In this document: positions 33,104 to 40,801 of the stretch, piece by piece
Numbering within the stretch: position 1 is the stretch's first letter
How the letters are laid out: each line of letters begins with the position of its first letter
Source: Sphaerisporangium corydalis
Lineage (GTDB): Bacteria; Actinomycetota; Actinomycetes; Streptosporangiales; Streptosporangiaceae
Length of the DNA: 64,000 bases
Assembly: GCF_025506355.1 (NCBI RefSeq)
Contig: NZ_JANZYP010000030.1
Location: 35,216 to 99,215 of the forward strand
Direction of reading: 5' to 3'
Translations under genes and position numbers: made by a program
Notes under the pieces: generated by a model
What the model was told of the DNA's origin: nothing
The model's input: the letters and a program-made list of their open reading frames with translations, nothing else
Databases searched by the model: none

Positions 33104-33977
33104 TGTCGAAGAGTTCGGGGGCGTGGGTGAGGACGAGGCGGGTGTCCTCCTCGTCCTTGATGAGCAGGCCGAGCGCCCGGCGCAGCGCCGTGGGCCAGGG
33201 GCTGCCGCCGTCGGTGAGCGCCAGCGCGCCCCGGGCCCATTCCACCGTCTCGGCGATCCCGGGCCGCTTGAGCAGCGGCAGCCCGCGTACCCGCTGCACC
33301 GACCGTACGAGCCCTTCGGCCGCCCGTTCCTCCAGGCCGGGCACGGCCGCGCGCAGGATGGCCCGCTCGCGCCCGGCCTCGGGGAAGGCGATCCAGTGGT
33401 AAAGGCACCGCCGCTTGAGCGCGTCGTGCAGCTCGCGCGTGCGGTTGGACGTCAGCACCACGATGGGCGGGGTGCGCGCCCGGATGGTGCCCAGCTCGGG
33501 GATGGTGATCTGGAAGTCGCCCAGGAACTCCAGCAGGAACGCCTCGAACTCGCTGTCGGCCCGGTCGATCTCGTCGATCAGCAGCACCACGCCCCGCTCG
33601 TCCTGCACGGCGCGCAGCAGCGGCCGGCGCAGCAGGAACTCCTCGCGGTACAGCTCGCCGACGTCCTGCCCCCGGCTCTCGGCCACCCGGACCTGGAGGA
33701 GCTGCTTGGGGTAGTCCCATTCGTACAGCGCCTGGCCGGAGTCCAGCCCTTCGAAGCACTGCAGCCGGATGAGGTCCAGGCCGGTGACGCGGGAGAGCAC
33801 GGCGGCCACCTCGGTCTTGCCGACGCCCGGCTCGCCCTCCAGCAGCAGCGGCCGGCTCAGCCGCAGCGCCAGGTGGACGGCCGTGCACAGTCCCTCGTCG
33901 GCGAAGTAGCCCTCTCGTTCGAGCGCCGCGGCCAGTTCGTGCTCGCTCAGCGGGACGGGGGGCCCGTCCGGGGTCAC
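33096..33977 (-). CDS. MoxR-type AAA+ ATPase
   Basis: A 293-aa MoxR/CoxD-like ATPase. Walker A EGEPGVGKTEVAAVL, Walker B GVVLLIDEIDRADSEFE, sensor 1 PIVVLTSNRTRELHDALKRRC, and the MoxR lid helices. It probably acts with the VWA protein in maturation of the adjacent molybdenum hydroxylase. GTG at 33977 overlaps the TGA of the EthD gene (GTGA); longer upstream frames only read through that gene in another frame. Confidence 0.9.
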   Translation of the reverse strand: MTPDGPPVPLSEHELAAALEREGYFADEGLCTAVHLALRLSRPLLLEGEPGVGKTEVAAVLSRVTGLDLIRLQCFEGLDSGQALYEWDYPKQLLQVRVAESRGQDVGELYREEFLLRRPLLRAVQDERGVVLLIDEIDRADSEFEAFLLEFLGDFQITIPELGTIRARTPPIVVLTSNRTRELHDALKRRCLYHWIAFPEAGRERAILRAAVPGLEERAAEGLVRSVQRVRGLPLLKRPGIAETVEWARGALALTDGGSPWPTALRRALGLLIKDEEDTRLVLTHAPELFDNA

Positions 33978-34276
33978 GACTGCGCGTGCTCGGTGGTCAG
34001 CAGGTGGACCCGCTGGGTGGTGTGCGCGGCGGCGTCGGCGGCGGCGGCCTTGCCGTGCTCGGAGCCGAACGCGGCGACGCGGGCGTCGTCGTCGTCGAAG
34101 TAGAGCTCGTTGACCGAGTCGTACGCGGCGCCGTCCTCGTTGGTGACGCTCACGGTGTACTTGCGCAGGCCGGGCAGTTTCCTGGCGAACTCCACGTGGT
34201 CCTGCAGGACCCACTTGGTGAACTCCTCGTGGGACAGGTTCTCGGCGCGCTTGAGCAGCGAGATGACCTTCAGCAT
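33974..34276 (-). CDS. EthD-domain protein
   Basis: A 100-aa dimeric alpha-beta-barrel protein: KVISLLKRAENLSHEEFTKWVLQDHVEFARKLPGLRKY is the EthD signature (LLKRxxxLSxExFxxxWxxxH). Such small proteins accompany oxidative degradation systems with unclear roles. It sits between the molybdopterin subunit gene (41 nt upstream) and MoxR (4-nt overlap). Confidence 0.85.
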   Translation of the reverse strand: MLKVISLLKRAENLSHEEFTKWVLQDHVEFARKLPGLRKYTVSVTNEDGAAYDSVNELYFDDDDARVAAFGSEHGKAAAADAAAHTTQRVHLLTTEHAQS

Positions 34277-34316
34277 GGTGGTTCCTCCGTGTTTTTCAGG
34301 GGGGGAAGGACGCCGT

Positions 34317-35348
34317 TCAGGCGGGACCGGCGTCCTGTGTCGCGGTGTCCGCGCGCAGGGCGTCCAGCCCGCGCAGGACGCGTTCGGGGGTGAACGGCAT
34401 CGCCTCCAGCCGGACGCCGCAGGCGTCGAAGATGGCGTTGGCGATGGCCGGGATCGGGGCGTTCGCCGTCATCTCGCCGATCCCCTTGGCGCCGTACGGG
34501 CCGCTGGCCGCCGGGCGCTCCAGGATCAGGCTGTGCTGGACGGGGATGTCGGCCGGGCCGGGCATCAGGTACTCGCCGAAGTCGCGGGGCCCGTGGTCGC
34601 GCGACGGGTAGTAGGGCTCGACGGTCTCGAACAGGGCGTGCGACAGGCCCATCCACGCGCCGCCCTCGACCTGCTGGGTGGCCATGGCCGGGTTGAGCGC
34701 CCTGCCGATCTCGTAGGCGTTGTACAGCTCCAGCACCTCGACCACCCCGGTCTCGTCGTCGACCTCGACGACGGCGGCGGTGCACGCGTGCGCCTGGCAG
34801 GAGTCGGGGTCCATCTCCCCGGTCTCGGGCACCGGCGCGCTGGGCTCCTTGAGGAAGATCCCCCGGCCGGAGATCGTGCGGCCGTGCTTGAAGTGCGCGG
34901 CCAGCGCCAGGTCGGTGATGTGGATGCTCTTCTCCTTGGACCCCTTCAGCCGGATGTAGCCGGTGCCGTCGGTCTCCAGGTCCCCGGCGTCGACCTCCAG
35001 TTCCTCGGCGGCGACCTCCAGCATCACGCCGCGCGCCTCGGCGGCGGCCATGATGACCGCGTTGCCGACGCGGTGGGTGCCCCGGCTGGCGAAGGTGCCC
35101 ATGCAGTGCGGGCCGGTGTCGGTGTCGGCGGTGTCGACCAGGACGTTCTCGATCGGCAGGCCGAGCGTCTCGGCCGCGCACTGCGCGGTGATCGTCTTGA
35201 TGCCCTGGCCGAGGTCCACCGAGGACAGCGAGATCACGAACGTGCCCGTGGTCGTGGCGTGGATCAGCGCCTGCGAGGGGTCGCCGCCGAGGTTCATCCC
35301 GGTCGGGTAGTTGACCGACGCGTACCCGCGCCCGCGGAGCATGGCCAT
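34317..35348 (-). CDS. Molybdopterin-binding hydroxylase subunit, C-terminal half
   Basis: A 343-aa protein equal to the C-terminal part of xanthine/aldehyde dehydrogenase molybdenum subunits. It begins GRGYASVNYPTGMNLGGDPSQA, and contains VDLGQGIKTITAQ, ASRGTHRVGNAV, EGGAWMGLSHALFE and GPYGAKGIGEMTANAPIPAI, where the Glu of GIGE is the catalytic base of the family. It lies in the same reading frame as the preceding half gene and starts with ATG 6 nt after the first base of that gene's TAG stop. A GAAGGG ribosome-binding-like site precedes the ATG by 9 nt. Either it is a natural two-chain subunit or a nonsense-split gene. Confidence 0.87.
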   Translation of the reverse strand: MAMLRGRGYASVNYPTGMNLGGDPSQALIHATTTGTFVISLSSVDLGQGIKTITAQCAAETLGLPIENVLVDTADTDTGPHCMGTFASRGTHRVGNAVIMAAAEARGVMLEVAAEELEVDAGDLETDGTGYIRLKGSKEKSIHITDLALAAHFKHGRTISGRGIFLKEPSAPVPETGEMDPDSCQAHACTAAVVEVDDETGVVEVLELYNAYEIGRALNPAMATQQVEGGAWMGLSHALFETVEPYYPSRDHGPRDFGEYLMPGPADIPVQHSLILERPAASGPYGAKGIGEMTANAPIPAIANAIFDACGVRLEAMPFTPERVLRGLDALRADTATQDAGPA

Positions 35349-35351
35349 CGG

Positions 35352-36737
35352 CTACAGCCCTTCTCGTGTCAGGGACGACATGCGGCGGTAGGCCTCGGGC
35401 AGTTCGTGCCCGGACATCTCGGCGGCCTTCTGGATGACCTCCACCAGGGCGGTGCCCTCGGCGACCTTGCGGTGGGCCTTGAGGTCCCCGTCGCGGTAGG
35501 CGTTGAGGAGGCGCAGCCGCAGCGGGTCCATGTCCAGGGCCCTGGCGATCCGGTCCATCTGCGACTCCAGGGCGAAATCCCCGATGGTGACGCCGAACCC
35601 GCGCATGGCGCTGGAGGGGGTGCGGTTGGTGAACACGCAGTGGCAGTCCGCCCACACGTTGGGGATCGAGTACGGTCCCGGCAGGTGGGCCGCCGCCTTG
35701 GTCGTGCCGTACGGGGTGTGCCGGGCGTAGGCGCCGGAGTCGACGTACAGCGTGACCTTGCGCCCGATGATCCGGCCGTCGTCCATCACGGCGTCCTTGA
35801 TGTAGATGCGCTCGGCCGCGCGCGGGGAGGAGACCTGCATCTCCTCGTACCGGTTGTAGACGAACTTGACCGGGCGGTCGGTCATCATGGCGGCCACGCA
35901 GGCCACCGGTTCGACCACGACGTCCACCTTGCCGCCGAACCCGCCGCCGACCGTCCCGCCGACGATGCGCAGCTTGTTGAACGGGGTCTCCAGGATCAGC
36001 GCGGTGTTGTCCAGGGTGAAGAAGCACGCCTGGGTGTCGGAGTGGATGCGCAGCCGGCCGTCCGCCTGGGGGATCACCACGCAGCCGGTGGTCTCCACGG
36101 GGGCCTGCTCGATCGGCGCGGACTGGTAGCGCCACTCGAAGACGTGGTCGGCCTCGGCGAACGCCTTCTCCACGTCGCCGAACCGGATGCGCCGGCAGTG
36201 GTGCCCCTCGTAGATGAAGTGGTTCTGGCCGTGGTACTCGTTGACCAGCGGCGCCCCCTCGGCCAGCGCCTCCTCGACGTCGAACACCGCCGGCAGGTCC
36301 TCGTAGGTGACCTTGACCCTGGCCGCGCCCTCCAGCGCCGCCGCCTCGGTGACGGCGACCACCGCGCAGATCGGCTCGCCGAGGTAGCGCACCTTGTCCA
36401 CGGCCAGGATGGGCTCGTCGTCCGGCCCGACGCCGATCAGTTTCAGCGGGGTGTAGAGGTTGTTCGGGATGTCGGCGTGGGTGAGGATCTTCAGGACGCC
36501 GGGCACCGCCAGGGCCTCGGTCAGGTCGACGCCGGCGATCCTGGCGTGGTGCCGGGCCGAGCGGTGCATCTTCAGGTGGGCGAGGCCGGGCGGGGCGACG
36601 TCCTCGAAGAACTCCGTGCGTCCGGTGACGTGCCCGAGGGCGTCGGAGCGCCGGACCACCGAGCCGATGACGGTGAAGTCGTCCTCCCGCTCGGCGGCGA
36701 AGGAGCTCTTGTCGATGGCGGCGAGGCGGTAGGTCAT
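35352..36737 (-). CDS. Molybdopterin-binding hydroxylase subunit, N-terminal half
   Basis: A 461-aa protein equal to the N-terminal part of the same subunit: VGSVVRRSDALGHVTGRTEFFEDV (ald_Xan_dh_C start), KVRYLGEPICAVVA, then the first molybdopterin motifs GGTVGGGFGGKVDV and TNRTPSSAMRGFGVTIGDFALE. It ends EAYRRMSSLTREGL just before TAG at 35354-35352, at the point where homologues continue without a break. ATG at 36737 overlaps the stop of the iron-sulfur subunit (ATGA). The motifs give no secure substrate; xanthine, aldehyde or N-heterocycle are all possible. Confidence 0.87.
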   Translation of the reverse strand: MTYRLAAIDKSSFAAEREDDFTVIGSVVRRSDALGHVTGRTEFFEDVAPPGLAHLKMHRSARHHARIAGVDLTEALAVPGVLKILTHADIPNNLYTPLKLIGVGPDDEPILAVDKVRYLGEPICAVVAVTEAAALEGAARVKVTYEDLPAVFDVEEALAEGAPLVNEYHGQNHFIYEGHHCRRIRFGDVEKAFAEADHVFEWRYQSAPIEQAPVETTGCVVIPQADGRLRIHSDTQACFFTLDNTALILETPFNKLRIVGGTVGGGFGGKVDVVVEPVACVAAMMTDRPVKFVYNRYEEMQVSSPRAAERIYIKDAVMDDGRIIGRKVTLYVDSGAYARHTPYGTTKAAAHLPGPYSIPNVWADCHCVFTNRTPSSAMRGFGVTIGDFALESQMDRIARALDMDPLRLRLLNAYRDGDLKAHRKVAEGTALVEVIQKAAEMSGHELPEAYRRMSSLTREGL

Positions 36738-37222
36738 CGGGACGCCCTCTCCTCGCGCCGGCGCCTGGCCGCGTCCAGGATGGCGATCACGATGGGCTGG
36801 TAGCCGGTGCAGCGGCAGACGTTGCCCGAGATGGCCTCGGCGACGTCCTCCTCGCTCGGGTCGGGGTCGCGGTCGAGCAGCGCCTCGGTGACCATGATCA
36901 TCCCGGCGGTGCAGAAGCCGCACTGGGTGGCGAAGTTGTCGACGAAGGAGCTCTGCACCGCGTCCAGCTCACCGCCGGTGGCGACCCCTTCCAGGGTGCT
37001 GACCGACAGTCCCGCGACGGTCTCCACCGCGACCAGGCACGCGGCCCGCGCCTGGCCCTCGACCAGCACGGTGCAGCTTCCGCAGGTGCCCTGCCCGCAG
37101 CCGCGCTTGGCGGCCGTGAGCCCCAGCGACTCGCGCAGGCCGGCCAGGAGCGTCATCCCCGGCGCGGCGATGAACTCCCGTGGCTCGCCGTTGACGACGA
37201 GCGAGACGATCTGTGACGGCAT
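36734..37222 (-). CDS. [2Fe-2S] iron-sulfur subunit of molybdenum hydroxylase (CoxS/XdhC-like)
   Basis: A 162-aa protein with both expected clusters: plant-ferredoxin-type GCGQGTCGSCTV in the first half and the helical cluster QCGFCTAGM ... NVCRCTGYQPI in the second. It moves electrons from the molybdenum centre to the FAD subunit. Normal length. Located between the FAD subunit gene (39-nt gap) and the molybdopterin gene (4-nt overlap). Confidence 0.95.
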   Translation of the reverse strand: MPSQIVSLVVNGEPREFIAAPGMTLLAGLRESLGLTAAKRGCGQGTCGSCTVLVEGQARAACLVAVETVAGLSVSTLEGVATGGELDAVQSSFVDNFATQCGFCTAGMIMVTEALLDRDPDPSEEDVAEAISGNVCRCTGYQPIVIAILDAARRRREERASR

Positions 37223-37261
37223 GGTCCAGCCCTTTCTGGTGGGGGGCGCGCGGGGGAGCCA

Positions 37262-38065
37262 CTAGCCGAGGAAGGCCCGGCGCAGGTGCACGGGCAGGAC
37301 CCGCGTCCGGTACCAGGCGCTGGCGTAGGCGTCGTCGGCGGGGGCGGTGTCGGCGCGGGCGGCCTCGCCGGCCTCGGTGAGGACCTCGGGGGTCAGCGGG
37401 CGGCCCAGGAGCAGCCGTTCGGCCGACACCGCGCGCACCGGGCGCGGGGCCACGCCGCCGAGCGCTATACCGGACGAGGTGACCACGCCGCCGGCGGTGC
37501 GGGTCACCGAGGCCACGGTCACGATCGACGCCGAGTTCAGCCTGCGGCGCATGGCCTTGCGGTAGTACCAGGTGCCCGGTTCCGGCAGCGGCGCCAGCAC
37601 GGCGACGACGACCTCGCCCCCGGTGACGCCCGAGGCGAGCACCTCGGCCACCGGCGCGTCCCGCCGGCCGCCCGGCCCGGCGATCTCGCAGGTGGCGCCG
37701 AGGGCGAGCAGGCAGACGGCCAGGTCGCCGTACGGCTGGGCGACGAACAGGTTGCCCCCCAGGGTGGCCTGGTTGCGGATGGTGGGGGAGGCGATGGTGC
37801 GCAGGGCCGGGCGCAGGAACGCGAGCCGGGGATGCTCGCCGACGGCGGTGAGGGTGGCCGCCGCGCCGATCCTGACGGTCCCGTCGCGCACCTCGATGCC
37901 GGAAAGGCCCGCCTTGCTCAGGCTGACCAGCTCGGTCGCGGTCGCCGCGCCGCTGGTGACCAGCGGCATCACGACGGTGCCGCCGCCCATGACCCAGGCG
38001 CCCCGGCCGGCGAGGGCGACCGCCGCCTCGGCCGACTCCGGCACGTGCACCGCGTGGATCGCCAT
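37262..38065 (-). CDS. FAD-binding subunit of molybdenum hydroxylase (CoxM-like)
   Basis: A 267-aa protein. WVMGGGTVVMPLV and TIRNQATLGGNLFVAQPYGDL are the two FAD pyrophosphate-binding motifs of the CO-dehydrogenase medium subunit; the C-terminal CO_deh_flav_C domain follows (RRRLNSASIVTVASVTR). It is the first gene of the minus-strand operon FAD - FeS - Mo(N) - Mo(C) - EthD - MoxR - CoxE - amidohydrolase and faces a GntR regulator. Confidence 0.93.
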   Translation of the reverse strand: MAIHAVHVPESAEAAVALAGRGAWVMGGGTVVMPLVTSGAATATELVSLSKAGLSGIEVRDGTVRIGAAATLTAVGEHPRLAFLRPALRTIASPTIRNQATLGGNLFVAQPYGDLAVCLLALGATCEIAGPGGRRDAPVAEVLASGVTGGEVVVAVLAPLPEPGTWYYRKAMRRRLNSASIVTVASVTRTAGGVVTSSGIALGGVAPRPVRAVSAERLLLGRPLTPEVLTEAGEAARADTAPADDAYASAWYRTRVLPVHLRRAFLG

Positions 38066-38109
38066 TGTCCGGCCTCTCCTGGACTCGGTCGTTACGGTCG
38101 GGTTAAATA

Positions 38110-38127
38110 TCGATAATTGATTATCGA
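38110..38127. promoter_or_regulatory. Operator-like inverted repeat between xdh operon and GntR gene
   Basis: TCGATAAT-TG-ATTATCGA, 8-bp perfect arms, in a very AT-rich patch of a GC-rich genome. It overlaps TATTTAAC, a likely -10 region of the minus-strand operon. A related half-site set (AATCGATACTCGAT, 38177-38190) lies next to the GntR start, so the regulator probably binds both. TAGGAT at 38190-38195 may be the -10 of the GntR gene. Confidence 0.6.
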
Positions 38128-38202
38128 CAACGTAGGTTCCGTGCTGCCCGGCGTCAAGAGGGACCGGCCGGGCGGGAATCGATACTCGATAGGATCCCCG
38201 CC

Positions 38203-38880
38203 ATGACCGAAGAGCCCGCCAAGCTGCCGCGACTCACGCTGTCGCGGCAGATCCGCGACTCGCTGGTCAGCCGGATCGTCTCCCTGCGGTTGCGTCCCGG
38301 CGAGCGGCTGGTGGAGACCCGGCTCGCGGCGACGTACGGGACCAGCCAGGCGCCCGTCCGCGAGGCGTTGCGCGAGCTGGAGATCATGCGGCTGGTGGAG
38401 ACCCGGCCGCGCCGGGGGACCTTCGTCCGCCCCTTCGTCCAGGAGACGCTCCGGGAGAGCTACGTCGTGCGGGCCGCGCTGGAGGAGACCGCCACCCGGC
38501 TCGCCCTGCTGGCGGGCGGGGTCCCGGTGGAGGCGCTGCGGGAGGACGTGGCGGCGATGCGGGCCGCGGCGGCGGCCGGCGACCGCGAGGCGTCGGTGCG
38601 CGCGAGCGTGTCCTTCCACCGGCACATTGTCGAGGCCGCGCGCAACGAACTGCTCCGGCTGTCGTGGGAGGGGCTGCAGATCGAGGCGCGCACCTCGGTC
38701 ACCATGGTCGCCACCGCGGTCGACCTGGCCGACATCACCCGCGACCACGCCGAGCTGCTGGCCACGATCGAGGCCGGCGACCTGGAGACGGCCTGCCGGC
38801 ACGCCCGCGACCACCAGTGGCACTACGCCGACCTCCCGCACGACGCCCACGGCCGCGCCCGCGACTCCGCCGCCGGCTGA
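38203..38880 (+). CDS. GntR-family regulator (FCD/FadR subfamily)
   Basis: A 225-aa regulator. Winged helix at residues about 12-75 (LSRQIRDSLVSRIVSLRLRPGERL, TYGTSQAPVREALRELE, RPRRGTFVRP), then the helical FCD ligand-binding domain with the metal-binding pattern: RAALEETATRLA, SFHRHIVEAARN and RDHAELLATIEAGD ... CRHARDH. It is divergent from the molybdenum hydroxylase operon and is most likely its repressor, answering to the substrate or product. Nothing suggests control of the NRPS genes. Confidence 0.92.
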   Translation: MTEEPAKLPRLTLSRQIRDSLVSRIVSLRLRPGERLVETRLAATYGTSQAPVREALRELEIMRLVETRPRRGTFVRPFVQETLRESYVVRAALEETATRLALLAGGVPVEALREDVAAMRAAAAAGDREASVRASVSFHRHIVEAARNELLRLSWEGLQIEARTSVTMVATAVDLADITRDHAELLATIEAGDLETACRHARDHQWHYADLPHDAHGRARDSAAG

Positions 38881-38926
38881 CCCGCGCCGCCCCAGGTCCC
38901 GCCGCCGCCCGGCCTGGCAGAGTAGA

Positions 38927-40180
38927 TCAGTGGACGGCGTCCGTCGCCCGGGACGGCAGTGACCTGGTCTTGCGGATCGGTCCCGCCAGCAGGATGAGGC
39001 TGCTGGCCACGGCGAGCGAGGCCACCACCCACATGGTCGCCCGCAGCCCGGCCACCTCCGCGAGGAAGCCGCCCATCAGCGCCCCCAGCGGAAGCGTGCT
39101 GAAGTTCACGAAGTGCAGGCTCGCCGAGACCCGTCCGAGCAGGTGGGGCGGGCAGTACGACTGGGTGAAGCTGCCGATGAGCACGTTGCTGGCGACGATG
39201 GCGACGCTCACCGTCAGGCCGCCGGCCATCAGGTAGACCAGGCCGAAGCCCGTGGTGGTGAGCGGGATGAGGAGCGCGAACGGGGTGGCGCCCAGTTCGA
39301 GGATCAGGATGGTCCGAGCCGAGCCGATCCGGCCGGCGAGCCCGGTGACGACGAGCGCGCCGGCGACCCCGCCGATGCCCGCCGCGCCGACCACCACGCC
39401 CACCACGCTTTCGGACAGCCCGACGGTGCGGACCAGGAACACGATGAGGATGGCCTGCAGGGCGCTTGCGGCCAGATTCGACGCCCCCGCGTGGACGGTG
39501 AACACGCGTAAATAAGGGTCGCGGAACACGAAACGCAGGCCGTCCGCTATTTCGGCGCGAAATGTGGTCGTGCGTTTCTCCCGGGCCGCGAAACGGGGTT
39601 CTGGAACGCGAATCGCGCGCAGGCATGACGCGGAGACCAGAAAGGTCAGCGCGTCGATGAGCAGGCCGGTCACCGCGCCGGAGAACTGCGCGACAAGACC
39701 GCCGGCGGCCGGGCCGAGTATTTGCGCCCCCGCGTCGGTTCCCTGCAGTCTGGCGTTCGCGCCGGGCAGCCGTTCCGCGGGCACGATGTCGGGCAGGAAG
39801 GCCCGCCCCGCGGTGGAGAAGAACACGGCGACGGTGCCGAGGACCAGGGCGACGGCGACCAGATGGGCGACCGTCAGCGTGCCCGTCCAGGCGGCGAGCG
39901 GCACCGTGGCGAGCGTGAGCGCCGAGGTGAGGTCGCACACGAGCATGGTCGCCCGCCGGGGCAGGCGGTCCACCCACGCCCCCGCCGGCAAGCCGATGAC
40001 CAGCCACGGCAGCCACACGGCCGCCTGGATGGCGGTGACCAGGAAGGTGCCGGTGCCGAGCACGGTGACGGCGGCCAGCGGCATGACGACGGTGGTGATG
40101 GCGGTGCCGAACCTGCTGGCGCCCTGGCCGAACCACAGGAGCGGAAAGTGACGCGTGGCGTGTGCCTGATCGGAATCCAT
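38927..40180 (-). CDS. Major facilitator superfamily exporter
   Basis: A 417-aa protein with about 12 hydrophobic helices. FPLLWFGQGASRFGTAITTVVMPLAAV at the N-terminus and the loop VDRLPRRATMLVCDL match the MFS_3 (EntS-like) exporter group; QSYCPPHLLGRVSASLHFVN is the conserved cytoplasmic loop of the second half. It is divergent from the amino-acid/NRPS operon with 198 bp between them, so export of the peptide or self-resistance is a reasonable but unproven role. No clear Shine-Dalgarno precedes the ATG. Confidence 0.85.
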   Translation of the reverse strand: MDSDQAHATRHFPLLWFGQGASRFGTAITTVVMPLAAVTVLGTGTFLVTAIQAAVWLPWLVIGLPAGAWVDRLPRRATMLVCDLTSALTLATVPLAAWTGTLTVAHLVAVALVLGTVAVFFSTAGRAFLPDIVPAERLPGANARLQGTDAGAQILGPAAGGLVAQFSGAVTGLLIDALTFLVSASCLRAIRVPEPRFAAREKRTTTFRAEIADGLRFVFRDPYLRVFTVHAGASNLAASALQAILIVFLVRTVGLSESVVGVVVGAAGIGGVAGALVVTGLAGRIGSARTILILELGATPFALLIPLTTTGFGLVYLMAGGLTVSVAIVASNVLIGSFTQSYCPPHLLGRVSASLHFVNFSTLPLGALMGGFLAEVAGLRATMWVVASLAVASSLILLAGPIRKTRSLPSRATDAVH

Positions 40181-40378
40181 TGCCCCGTCCCGTGGCGCCG
40201 TCGATTTCGTTCATCGTGGCATAAAGCCGGGGACTTCCCGGTTCCGGCGGGCAACTGCCTGCATTCTGCCGCCTGGAACTGCCTGCCACGGCAACCGCCC
40301 GGCCGTAGCGTCTGAATCTGCTCAGAGTGGATCCCGAATTTCCCAGGGGAGGCTCACATCGACCGGGCGAGCGGTTCA
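40181..40378. promoter_or_regulatory. Divergent promoter region of exporter and NRPS operon
   Basis: 198 bp with two direct copies of AACTGCCTGC (40253-40262 and 40277-40286, 24 bp apart) and an AGGGGAGG (40345-40352) that is the strongest ribosome-binding-like site upstream of the mutase S gene. Start-codon choice for that gene is unsettled because of this. Confidence 0.45.
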
Positions 40379-40801
40379 TTGCGGCTCATTGTCCTACTGA
40401 CCGGAACATCATCTGATTCGCATACCTGGAACTTGGTTTATATGCAGCTTCTCATCACGGAGTTGGGCCACGAGGTCCGCAATCTGGGGCCCTGCGTCCC
40501 CGACGAGCAGATGGTGCGGGCGGCGGCGGGCGCGCCCTGCGACCTGATCGTCATGAGCACCGTCAACGGGCACGGCCTGGTCGACGGCGAAAGGGCGGTG
40601 CGGCGGCTCCGGGCCGAGCCCGCGCTGCGCGACACCCCCATCGTCATCGGCGGCAAGCTCGGCGTCGCGGGCACCAGCCGCCCCGAGGAGGTCCAGTCGC
40701 TGCTCGACGCCGGGTTCACCGCCGTCTTCGGCGACGACGAGGTCGACACGGCGCTGTTCGGGTCCTACCTCGACTCCGTCGCGGCGCGGGTGAGCCGATG
40801 A
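40379..40801 (+). CDS. glmS: Glutamate (methylaspartate) mutase, B12-binding S subunit
   Basis: A B12-binding protein of about 140 aa, the usual length. GTSSDSHTWNLVYMQLLITELGHEVRNLG holds the cobalt-ligating His (DSHTWN; the classical glutamate mutase motif is DxHxxG). IVMSTVNGHG and PIVIGGKLGVAG are the other cobalamin-tail contacts. With the E subunit it converts L-glutamate to L-threo-3-methylaspartate by a radical rearrangement. The annotated TTG at 40379 lacks a ribosome binding site; AGGGGAGG lies 5 nt before an in-frame ATC at 40358, so a non-canonical start there should be considered. Its TGA overlaps the ATG of the E subunit. Confidence 0.9.
   Translation: MRLIVLLTGTSSDSHTWNLVYMQLLITELGHEVRNLGPCVPDEQMVRAAAGAPCDLIVMSTVNGHGLVDGERAVRRLRAEPALRDTPIVIGGKLGVAGTSRPEEVQSLLDAGFTAVFGDDEVDTALFGSYLDSVAARVSR

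Noticed and set aside
40253..40286. Direct repeat AACTGCCTGC as an activator site
   Set aside because: Two 10-bp copies 24 bp apart in a GC-rich region are weak evidence without a regulator or further copies; kept only as a note in the region entry.
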